Under the pieces are notes generated by a model. It did no database searches. It was not told where the DNA came from and worked only from the letters and a program-made list of their open reading frames with translations. From Grammothele lineata (taxonomy: Eukaryota > Basidiomycota > Agaricomycetes > Polyporales > Polyporaceae), in the NCBI GenBank assembly GCA_002150815.3, contig NDFF03000001.1:248001-312000 (forward strand): a stretch of DNA of 64,000 nucleotides. The letters run 5' to 3'. Shown here piece by piece: positions 45,978 through 55,726 of the stretch. Position 1 is the stretch's first letter; each line of letters begins with the position of its first letter. A program made the translations under genes and the position numbers.

Positions 45978-47872
45978 TCAATAATATCCCGGCGGCAGCC
46001 AATCACGCCGCACATTCTTCACGGAATCGGGATCGATTCCGGCACCGGCCATGAACATTCCAATGAGCGTCTCCTCGCTCAACGGGAACTCCCGTACAGT
46101 CGAGACCGTTGAGGAGTTTGTCGTATTCGTCGTCGTCGTGATGTCCGACCACGTTGGGGAGCCTTCACGTTCGAAAGGTTTCTCGCAAGGGCCGACACGC
46201 GCGTTCCACTCATCGATTGACACGGTAGAACGCCGGATTGTTGGAGGATGCGGTCTCTCTGAGAATGTGTCGGCTTCCATGGGATCCAACCTGATCGTCC
46301 GGTTATCGTCGTCGTCGTCTTCCGACATATTCGCAGACGGAGAATGGGAACGGGCTGATGGCACGATTATTCAGCATGGATCACCTGCCGAAAGTGGGAC
46401 ATCACTCGCCATTGCTATCTGCTTCCCAGGAGTCAGAAAAAGAGGATAAGGACGTATTACTGACACTTTCGGCACTGTAGCCTGATTCTGACATCGCGTT
46501 TGAGTATGGATACTCGTCCATGCGAATGGGCTCGGGGACCTACGTGGATAAACCATCTGTGAGCACCGATCTGGATACTTGCATCGCAGAAGAGGCAATG
46601 TAGTAAGAGAAGCTAGCGTAGATATGCCGCCATTGTTCGAAGGACCTTGTTCATCACCATTCCATCCCCGTCCAGGCAAAGGCCACGGAGGGTAGAAGGT
46701 AGCAGAAAGCTTCGGTCACATTCGCCACTAACCTGAGGGACAACCCAGGCACCAGGTAAGTCATTCGAGACGGTGGCAGAAGCAAGCCAGAAAAAGAGGC
46801 ATTCGATGACAGTCGGACTTTTGGAATCCCAGGGAATGGCCGGAGACACCCAGGAATGGGTACGTTCTATATGTTTGTATCAGAGGCAGGGCGAGATATA
46901 GACTGTAGTATGACTTTCCTTGAGAAAAGGCTCCAAACACCCAACCCCAGTATGTGGTGACAACAAACCAGTGTGAGTGGTTGTGCGAACATACATCGTA
47001 GATTTTTGCCCATAGGCGGTGAGGATCTTTGAGAGGTTTGGTCTCATGGACACGTCCGTCTGGAAACTGAACGAAACGTTCGGTCTCGTCTGCTCTACCA
47101 TCGGACGGACACTCACTGAGGGACATCCCGCGAAGGACGTAAGATCAGTTTGCGTGAGAATCCAAGGCGGCTGGATGAAAATTGCTACGCGGGGTTTCTG
47201 GATATCTTCTACGTGCATTACGGTTGCATCGCTCGGACGCCATACTAGCCAACGGATTACATTTTCGTCGCGAGGCTTGCTTTGATATTCTTGAAACACA
47301 TAGTCTTCAATTTCAGGAAATGCAAGGTACATCATACGGCGCACAGTCTCTAGCGGGTACTGCAGCACCCACTGGTAGACACTGAGTGAGAGTGAGTTGC
47401 CCACCCAATGGAGGTCAGATGGAAATCGACGTACTGCGAGAGCGTCGATGCCCGACCAGGGGACCTATCAGCGAGAACATAACCGGGAGCAGGCACAGTG
47501 ATGTGACTGCCGGTGTCGGGATCATCATCAGCATCCCCTCTTCTTGATGCAGGGTTATTTAGAGCATTGACTGTCAGGTAAACGTGAGCGAAAGGAGACA
47601 AAAGAAGCCCGATGGTACGTGCATTGGCTTGCGGCCCCCTCAAAGTCCGGCACACCATCCATCGACTCTAGCGATCTCCACGCTTCGTGTTGCATGCGAT
47701 GAATGTGATCGTGACGCTTCGGAGTTTGAGGACAAGGGATATGCGGGGCTGTTGGGCCTAGCCGCATCTCGGGGAGCACGGCGATTTTGGCATACTCGCG
47801 AAGGTTATCGTGGGCGCGGAGAGGAGATGTCTTGACGAGGGAAAGCGCAGCATTATAGAGCCATTCTGCCAT
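45978..47872 (-). CDS. Conserved basidiomycete hypothetical protein
   Basis: Start ATG at 47872 (MAEWLYNAALSLVKTSPLRA). Exon 1 continues through RMQHEAWRSLESMDGVPDFE. After short introns come VYQWVLQYPLETVRRMMYLA, FPEIEDYVFQEYQSKPRDEN, VIRWLVWRPSDATVMHVEDI and QKPRVAIFIQPPWILTQTDL. A later exon has PHRLWAKIYDVCSHNHSHWF and VVTTYWGWVFGAFSQGK, then SPTVIECLFFWLASATVSND. The WxVWRP, QPPWIL and TTYWGWxFG signatures match, from memory, a family multiplied in Polyporales genomes and without known function. The C-terminus (46364-45978) is acidic and Ser/Thr-rich, with the end LIGMFMAGAGIDPDSVKNVR and PPGYY. That the last exon belongs to this gene is inferred from strand, spacing and composition. No signal peptide or membrane segment is seen. 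Confidence 0.75.
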
Positions 47873-49906
47873 GATGCGCGGACGATAGGAACGGGTGGAC
47901 TTCGGGAGGAGCCTCCTGGACAGATACAGCAAGCACTATATAGACGGGCATAACGAGGAACGCTGCCGTTAACTGTGTCGAGGAAGCTATCGTTGTCTTG
48001 AATCGTAGCAACCCGTATATTTCCTAGCAGCGAAGGGACAAAGACACAACAAGGCAGAAGTTGCAAAGGACAACGACGTCCAAGTGGGAGAACAACAGGC
48101 AGTAAGCGCCCTTCCTCTGCCGCGGAGTCTCGCGACCTGTCACTGTCCCGTGAGCACCTGTCACTCGCGTCGTGTTCCTGGACGCCACGAGGACAAGGCG
48201 GCGGCTCGCGCGTATGATTTGTTCTACTTATTCCAGCCTATTCCTCTCACCTTGTTCATGCAGACCATGCTCGATGATACACAAGATGGAGCTACAGTAT
48301 GCGATCACCGTTTCTGAGAAGATCGAAGTATAACGTCTCGCGCGTGCCGGCCCAGACACTCAACAGCCCGACCCTTTGACAGCCCGAGGTACTTGGCACT
48401 CGTGCAGGGATCATCTCACTCCCCGCCAGCCATGAGGACGATGCCCACCCATCTCTGGCGAGGTGGTGGTGAGTTCACGTCGAACCTTTGCAGCGCTCTA
48501 CAAATAACCGTCGACTTAAGTTCACTATATCCTCCAACGTCGTACCGGCGGTGCCATGAGGAAGGCTCGTACGTACTTCTCCCTCTTGTCATCGGGCAAG
48601 ATGGACCATCTCGCTTCCCCGCCTTGCAGCATTTTGCACGCTCGGCTGTCCCAAGAGGTTCGAGCGGCTCGCCAGTGTGTCCCCGGCTAGCTCAAGCCGA
48701 CACGTCCGAGAATTCGATCGCTCCGCGGAGTCTCTCCTCGCCTCGCAAAGTTGCAGGTCTCTGTAGCGCCACCGTACGCACAGTGCGGCCGATCTTAGCA
48801 CGCGCCCGTCGTCCACATGCAACCTACGAATCCTGAACGATGCGCACCTCGCCCGCCCTGATGGAGACAAACGTGGAGCCGCAACTAGGTCCTCGCGCCG
48901 GCGAGGTAAACAACCCTTCACCACCGAAGCGCAGCCGGCGGCACTTTCCCTGCCAGCACCCTGCCGCACCCTCCACGCCAGGCGCGCGCCACAGACCAGC
49001 GTACAGCGAGCGCGATCGGCGGGCGGGCACGCAGCGTGAGGCGCGCCCATTTAAATTGAGCGCATAGTGAACTCGGAAGTCCGGTAACGGAGGGCGGACG
49101 CTGGGCTGGGTGGTTGCTGACGCAGACCTGTCGGCATGCTACCGAAGCATTGGCGACATGCCCGCGGAAGCACTGCAGGTAGCTGCACTACAGCCATCTC
49201 CGGAGTCTCGTGGTGGGCCGAGCCTTCGTGTAAAGCTTCGCGGGACACGGAGAGAATGTTGTCACAGGTCTGCGGCTTGGAGTCGGGGTCTGTCCGGACC
49301 GTGCACGAAGTTTCTGTACGTGGGGCTCGATTCCGAAGGCGCGCAAATCGATGACAATACCAGGAATGAAAACGCACTCAAGGTTATCCTCTGTCCCAGT
49401 CCGGTCCTAGCACACTCGCTGCTCATAATTTGTTCGGCAGACATCGCTTCTACCCACTTCATCCACGAGTTAATGTAGTGTGAAATAGGCCCGAAGATGA
49501 AGGCTGCATTGTGGCGCAAGGCGTTTCGTAGATATAGATACAAATTAGGCAGGTGCGTGTGTGGGGAATAGATAGTACAACATTGTCCAGGATTGTAGGT
49601 CGTATAGTGACCATGATTATCCAGCGCCAGCGCCAACGATACGGTACTTCGCCATCGACGCCGGCTAAGTACACCCCGTACTCGGGGTGCCAAAAGTAAG
49701 GTGATGTTCGTGGGAGGTTATGTCGTAGAAAGTGGGTTGGCGAGGGAAAGCGAGTGGAGAAGCAACGGGAGGGAAGCAGCGGAACAGCGGCTCGGACGGT
49801 GTCACGGGTCAGGAACATCCGAGAACCCCTCGATTCCCGCCGCGGATAACGCAGTCAGCGCATAGACTGTCGGCAATCCTAATGGGGTTCCGTTGTGGTT
49901 GGGCCA
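47873..49906. other. Intergenic region, no gene recognised
   Basis: About 2 kb. Open frames on both strands (for example minus 48589-49050 and plus 49110-49478) carry no family motif and do not chain by splice sites. The left end should hold the promoter of the 46-47.9 kb gene. I see nothing else. Confidence 0.4.
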
Positions 49907-50649
49907 TCATGCGATCGCACTCTGGCGACTTGCAGCCTGCAATCCGAAGGCGTCAGTACGCTGACGGCAATGACGCAATGGGAACGGAGCAAGCGAGTTT
50001 GGCGGTGGCGGAGGGCACAACACTTACCGACGGGGTGTCTGTGGTTCCTGCTGAAGAGGCAGGTCTCACGCAAACAATCCTGTTTGCGGGTGGACATGGG
50101 AATGAAGTGCTGGCAAAGAAGGTGTAGCCGGCCGTCGATAACCTGTATGCGCCGCCCAGTGTGTCTCAGAGATGTCGTGAACGTTTGGGATGGCGAAGCG
50201 CACTCACGTTAAAGCACATTGCGAATAAGTGAGCCTTGTACTAGTAGGGGAAGAGAGAAGGGGTGAAGGAGGGCCGGTGAGGATCAGAGGAGAGGAGAGC
50301 GGGTTGCTGTCCCGACTGGCCAACGGACGCGGGGTTTAAGTACGAGACAGAGCCATCACTTGACTGGAAGCGAGGCGTACTGGGGTCCGAATTCGGTTGC
50401 ATGCCGACCTCGTTCTCGCCCGCACCGGGAGAGCCTGCGAGGTGAGGCTTAGGACCCCTCGTTCTCGCCATATGCGCGCTCGCTCACATACCTGGCGTGG
50501 GGCGGCGCCTCTCCAGGTCGATCGGAGCGGGCGAACGCTGCGAGGTGATGGTTGTCGGTACACCGGAGGAAGCTGTCTCAATGCGGGTGGGGCGGAAGGT
50601 AGAGTCCCATGAGAGGGCGTTAGAGGACCCTTTCGGAATCAGCGGGCCC
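49907..50649 (-). CDS. Spliced hypothetical protein, 5' end unresolved
   Basis: Not recognised. Five putative exons on the minus strand join in phase: an exon with SNALSWDSTFRPTRIETASS and PAPIDLERRRPTPG; intron GTATGT..CGCAG (57 nt); GSPGAGENEVGMQPNSDPST and PRFQSSDGSVS; intron GTACTT..CTACTAG; TRLTYSQCAL; intron GTGAGT..ATACAG; TLSTAGYTFFASTSFPCPPA and NRIVCVRPASSAGTTDTPS; intron GTAAGT..CGTCAG; RTDAFGLQAASRQSAIA and stop at 49907. Three of the four donors are strong. The composition is Ser/Thr/Pro-rich without membrane segments. No in-frame ATG was found in the first exon, whose left limit is set by an upstream stop, so a further exon upstream (toward 51200) or a later start at the ATG in NEVGMQPN is needed. 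Confidence 0.42.
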
Positions 50650-51234
50650 CTTCAACGCTACTGCGAAGCCGCGCTCGTTGGCTCCGGCGAGCTTTATCTT
50701 CACACAGATGCGGCAAACCGACTAGGGGAATAATTGATCAAATCTCAAGTGTCGCCATCGTGCTCTCCACGAGGCCACGAGCGTGGCCAACACATGTTTT
50801 GAGGCGAGCGCGAGACCTGGACCCCGCCACGCCCTTGTACAATTTGGGCCTGCTCCCCGACACATTAGCCTTCACAGCGGGACGAGCTCAAAATGAATAT
50901 ACCTCCGTCCTCCCACCGCAGCTTCAGTGCGCGCAGGGGGTATGATCCTTCCGAGGCTCGGGAGCCGGCTCGAGAGAAATGCAAGGTAGACAGCAGTAAT
51001 ACGACCTAGACCGCTTAATGCTTGTCGCAGCAAGCTCGTGCATCTGAAACCTCTCGCTCGACAGCGTCCTCCACATGCAAATCCTCCTCGATGTCAAGTT
51101 TGTGGGGGCACGGTTACCGGCCTTCGGGTGTATCGGAGAGAAACCATATTACCGCCCTGGACAACGTACATAGTGTGCTACATTTGCCGGCACCTACATC
51201 CAGGAGCCGTGAAGACGGGTATGGAGGCAGTTCG
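50650..51234. other. Intergenic region between two minus-strand genes
   Basis: 585 bases that may contain the first exon and promoter of the hypothetical gene at 49.9-50.6 kb and the 3' UTR of bS21m. No exon could be fixed. Confidence 0.35.
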
Positions 51235-51900
51235 TCATGCACCACGAGCTCGGATCTCGTTGACGAGCTGCACCTTCTTCCGCACCTATACCAGCGTCAG
51301 TTTCCTGCCCGGTGATCAACAGTTAGGACGTACCTCGTGCTTGAAGCGCCTTCTCCATCGCAAGCTTCTGAGGCGATTCCTCTTCTCACCCTTTTTCTCG
51401 TGCCTTTCGTCACGGACATTGGTAGCACGGACGTTGTTTACGCGCAGTACGCCGCCGAGGAGTCTCAAAGCTTCCACGATATTGCCGTCCTTGACATGCA
51501 CGCTTCGACCTGCGACGAATGTATGAGAACAGCACCAAAGCGGGGCGGACTGATACAACGCACCAGAATATGCATGATTTGGCCTCTGGAGGTTGGCAAC
51601 AAAGCCGTTCTCGAAGTCGGACCAAATCTGCTCTGGCATCTTCCTCGGCACCTTCGCATTCTGGGGATTAGTCGCGATGCCCACCAGATCCACCCAAAGA
51701 CCGTTCCCAGGCGCTTCTGGTTCTAGATGTTTACGGCGGTCATTCCAGTCTGGCGACTTGAAAGATGGAGGTGGCGGCTGAGGTGACTCCTGGCGGAGGA
51801 TTGGTGAAGTGGTCACAGCCCGAGAAGGAAGGGCCGAGGCGAACGAGACTGCAGTGCGTCGAGTGCACTGACGCAGCAGAGAAGACGCGCCAGACAGCAT
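51235..51900 (-). CDS. MRP21: Mitochondrial small-subunit ribosomal protein bS21m
   Basis: Small-subunit protein of the mitochondrial ribosome. Two exons (51900-51334 and 51285-51235, intron 48 nt with GTACGT..TATAG) give 205 residues. The N-terminus (MLSGASSLLRQCTRRTAVSF) is Arg/Ser-rich without acidic residues, as in a mitochondrial targeting peptide. A fungus-typical middle region has WNDRRKHLEPEAPGNGLWVD. The S21 domain is C-terminal: SVHVKDGNIVEALRLLGGVL, NNVRATNVRDERHEKKGEKR, NRLRSLRWRRRFKHE, then VRKKVQLVNEIRARGA from exon 2. Its promoter region is shared with the divergent RWD gene, only 222 bases away. Confidence 0.9.
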
Positions 51901-52122
51901 GCAGAAGAGTGTCGGCAGTACTGGAGAGAGGGCGGACGTCGTGGCAAGTGAAGAGGTCGCCGACGACGACAGCGCGCTGGATGTCTGCCAGAGCGCCCAA
52001 CGGTCGCCGGCCCGTGCAGCCCCGGCCACGGCCCCGTCGTGGCCGAAGACGTCCTGCAAACTGGCCCGGGAGCATCCCACCACAGTGCGCACCACGACCG
52101 CGTCCGAGCCCATTCGCCGTCC

Positions 52123-53191
52123 ATGGCCTCTGAAGTTCTTGAAGAAGAGTTCCAGGTGCGCGCGTAGACTCTGCCGCCCGCGATTGCCGTCTGATCCAGG
52201 GCAGGTGCTCGAATCGATCTACCCCACCGAGCTCACAAGTGCGTCGTGTCCGTACCACTTTGTCGGCCGCCGCGGGCTGAGACTCATACAAAGAACTATC
52301 GGAAAAGGAGATACGTATTGCCGTTACGCCAGACGACCCCATAGACGGCGCAGACGAACGTAAGAGCTCCTCTAGTCCATCACCCCAGACACGGAGCTAA
52401 CGATTGCGCAGTCGTCCTTTCATTCGACGTCGTGTATCCCGATGAATATCCGGAGGCCCTTCCAGAGCTTTCATTAGCAGTGGATAGCGGCGAACTGGAC
52501 GATAATGACATCATACAGCTTGTCACCGAGCTTAAACAAGTGGTATGTCCCAGCCTGGAGTTAGGTCACCGACGAACCCTATCTCATCTCCGACTTGCGC
52601 AGGGGGAAGAGAACTTGGGGATGGCCATGACATTTACATTGGTCACCCACCTGCGCGAACGGCTATCCACCCTCATACGCGAGAACGAAGAGCGGATACG
52701 GGAGGAGGAAGCAGAGAAGGAGCGGCGTGCCCTCGAGGTTAGCAGTATCGCTTCCCCGATCCCGACATCGCACTCATGGCGAATTCTGTCTAGGCGGAAG
52801 AGGCGAAAACGCGCGGCACACCTGTCACTGTCGAGTCCTTCAAGGCATGGAAGGTCAAGTTCGACAAAGAGATGGCGGTTAAACGCGCCCGCGAGGAGGA
52901 CGAAAGGCTTAAGGGTCTACCACCCAAAGAGCGGGAAGAATTCAAAAAATGGCACACGCGCTTCACCGGTGAGTAACTCATCGCATCCCGATCGCACTCG
53001 CATAGTTCATTGATGTCTTATCAATGCCTCAAGGGCGCCAGCTCTTCGAGCGCGATCGCAACCTTGCCTCCCTGGACGAGAACCTCAACGATGAGGACGC
53101 GGTCTCCGTTGACATCAGCCAGTACGACCGCACCACTGTGGAAGATGAGGACGAGGACGAGGACCGCGTCACGTTTAGTGACAGCGAGTGA
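52123..53191 (+). CDS. GIR2: RWD-domain protein, RWDD1/Gir2 type
   Basis: Cytoplasmic partner of DRG-family GTPases; in yeast Gir2 also binds the Gcn1 translation-stress factor. Start ATG at 52123 (MASEVLEEEFQVLESIYPTE). The RWD domain (about residues 1-115) is split by short introns and has the Y-P-x-x-x-P signature VVYPDEYPEALPELSLAVD, then LGMAMTFTLVTHLRERLSTL. A charged coiled coil follows (IRENEERIREEEAEKERRAL), then the DFRP region VESFKAWKVKFDKEMAVKRA and LKGLPPKEREEFKKWHTRF, with GRQLFERDRNLASLDENLND and a very acidic end RTTVEDEDEDEDRVTFSDSE. The domain order and the F.aWk..F.kE motif are those of RWDD1/Gir2. About 230 residues. Confidence 0.92.
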
Positions 53192-53301
53192 GGGCGGAGG
53201 ACACGACGGAGTTTATCATCCAGGGCACATAGCCTATAGCGTTGTATCGTGAAAGGTACTGTAGTCTAGAAATATGCCATGTTCTATGCCAGGTCCGCGG
53301 T

Positions 53302-55167
53302 CTACAGTCCGGCCAAGAGCCCTCCCTCGCCCTCCACACCGACAACATGGCCACCACCCTCGACTTCCTTGCAGCCGATATCATCGCGCCCAACCTCCTT
53401 CAGGAAGCCGTCTACCTCGTGTAGCGGCCTACCACGTTGCCCCTGCACGAGCAAGTCCTCTCCGATCGCTCGTATCCATTCTACCACGGGCCTCCGAATC
53501 CAACGTTCCACCTGTCCAAATGTCTTGCCCGCCTCGAACCAGCCCAGGTGGCCTCCGCCACGCGTTACCGCGATAGCGACCCAGCCGTTGTCTGTCATCC
53601 CGACAGGAGGGATACTCGCAATAGGGTCGTCGCCTGCGCTTACGGCTAGGAACGGCACCCGGATGTCACCCAGCATCGTGTGACTTGACCCCGCAGTGTA
53701 GTAATCCTGTGCGGATGCGAATGGGAACGGCGGCGAGGAGCCACCCACGACGCGCGTGACGGCCTCGTCGAAATCAATGAGCTTCATCTCGCGCTCGAAC
53801 AACTCCGGCGTGACTACCGAGGCGAACGGAGTGCCCGGAAACCGCGCCGCTACATCTTTGTGACGCGCTGCGAGCTTTTGAAGATTCTGGGCCATCCCGC
53901 GGGAGTAGACCAACCTGTGGAATGCGCTGGCCTCCAGGCTAAACGGCAAACCTTGTTAGTCTCCGCACGGCGCGCGGGGGTGGTCTGACCAAACTAAGGG
54001 TCAGGGACGTACCGGTCACTGGATGCAAGAAGGTTCCACGGCTAGGCGGTTACACAATACACGAGGACCAACACGAGGATGAGCATCGGAATGCCGGAGC
54101 CAGACTGGTGGACTCACGCAGCCTAGCGCGCAGCCCGCGACGAGGCGGCAGCTCGAACCTTCCTGCGCAATGTACCTGGTGAGCACGTTCGCTCCCAAGG
54201 AAAATCCTACGCCAATGAGAGGGGCCTGCGGGTAGCACTTGGTGACGTGCATGACCGCGACCCGGATGTCGTCGGTATGAAGGGCCGAGTAGAGCTGGGG
54301 ACTGGTCAGCGGAACCCCCGCACCTGCGTTTCAGACAAACACAATTAATGAACGCATTCTCCTTGCCCCATCCCGGGGGAGGCAGAGCGCGACGGAACGG
54401 AGGTGAGAGAAGCGGGACTCCACTCACATCCGCGAAAGTTCACTACGACGCCCCGGTACCCCAGGCCGCCTTGCTCGACCGGCGTGCAGACGGGGGCCAA
54501 GATAGATCGGACGTATGACTCGTGTGAACCTGCCGTCGGGCCAGCCCCTCAAATGAGCGTCGCAGAGCACCGGAACCCAACGCGAGCCCGTCCGCACCTC
54601 CCGTGAGCCCGTGCAGGACGACGACGATCGGCGTGTCATCCGGGAGTGTGCGCTCACTCGCGGGCGGAGTGAAGTCTAGGCCGCTGGAATTTGTCCTTGA
54701 GCAGAGAACGGCAGTTCGGGAGACAAATAGACTCACATGGTCCCGCCATCCAGGGTCTGGAGGAGTTTCCTGTGTAAGACGAACGGGAAAGGCGTGTGGG
54801 GTCCATGCATGTGTTCTGGGGAGGGCGGTGCGGTGGGAGCTCACCTGTCGTACTCTACCTTGTCGATCCGCGAGAAGTCCCCAAGGACACAATACGCGGT
54901 TTGGAGGTGTCCGCTAAACCCGCGGGCTTAGCGATGACACACGCATAGTAGGACCGGAACCGGAGTCGATACGCACTTGTTCAGCCACCAGGCGGGCCGG
55001 TAGGGCTCGTAGAGCGATGGGCAACGGAGTTGCATGAATGCAGACAGAGGCATGCTTTCAGTTTTCTTGGAGCTGTCCGGTGCTTTTACGGAGACCGTAG
55101 CTGGTGTAGGACCGTAGTGCACAACCGGCACATGGTCCTTGGAGTAGTGGCTGAAGAGGACTCCCAT
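53302..55167 (-). CDS. EMB8/YheT-type alpha/beta hydrolase
   Basis: Serine hydrolase related to yeast Eht1/Eeb1/Ymr210w (medium-chain acyl ester synthase/esterase or monoacylglycerol lipase). Start ATG at 55167 (MGVLFSHYSKDHVPVVHYGP); an in-frame ATG at 55215 is possible. The family marker NGHLQTAYCVLG appears at the exon 1-2 join. The oxyanion strand is PIVVVLHGLTGGSHESYVRS; the RGVVVNFRGC block follows; the nucleophile elbow is GVGFSLGANVLTRYI. The catalytic Asp lies in SAGDDPIASIPP and the His in GGGHLGWFEAG, so the triad is complete. The tail is Gly/Val/Glu-rich and ends EGGLLAGL. Seven short introns; about 460-480 residues. Confidence 0.9.
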
Positions 55168-55726
55168 CTTGGGCAAGGTGTTGAAGGGTGGGCAAGGATT
55201 CGAGAGTATGGTCACCGGTACATCCCAGACAGAGAGAAGAGAATATAAGCCAAGCAGCCAGGGCGAGGTGCTGGGACTGGACGTTGCGATTTACGTGGAG
55301 GATGGGTCCGAGAACCCCGCCGCTGGTACTGCCCCGAGAGCCAGTGGCTGAGCCACACGAGCCTCCTCCGGCGTCTCAAAGATGCCGAAGCGGGCCATCT
55401 TGGTTTTGCCCTAAGACCCCATACGGCTCAGGGATTACGTTAGACTTCAAGCTTCAGACTTCAAGGGAAAAAAGTACGAGAGTGGACGTTCCTCGCTGCA
55501 TGAAAAGCAACATATTCCTTACAACGCCAGGTGTTACCTGTGGCTTGCGCTGCGAGATCGTCTACGGCAGTCAACTATGGATTTAGTACTTGTGATCATA
55601 CAACCAAGCAAAAAGTACAGCCGAAATACAGTACGTAACATCAGCGACGATCCTACACTCACATCGCCCATGCCCTACCTGAATCGACGGTAGGTGCTAC
55701 AATCTCAATCTCTAACGAGACCCTCG
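55168..55726. other. Intergenic region
   Basis: 559 bases between the hydrolase start and the SmgGDS-like stop, both on the minus strand. Presumed promoter and 3' UTR. No coding signal is seen. Confidence 0.4.

Noticed and set aside
49732..50127. 131-codon plus-strand frame ending in AGGHGNEVLAKKV
   Set aside because: Looked coding at first, but it is antisense to the spliced minus-strand model, which has several canonical introns in this interval.
50120..50200. LSM-like string GRRIQVIDGRL on the minus strand
   Set aside because: Resembled an Sm-fold strand but the next residues do not continue the fold, and the segment is better explained as an intron end (GTGAGT..ATACAG) plus an exon in another frame.
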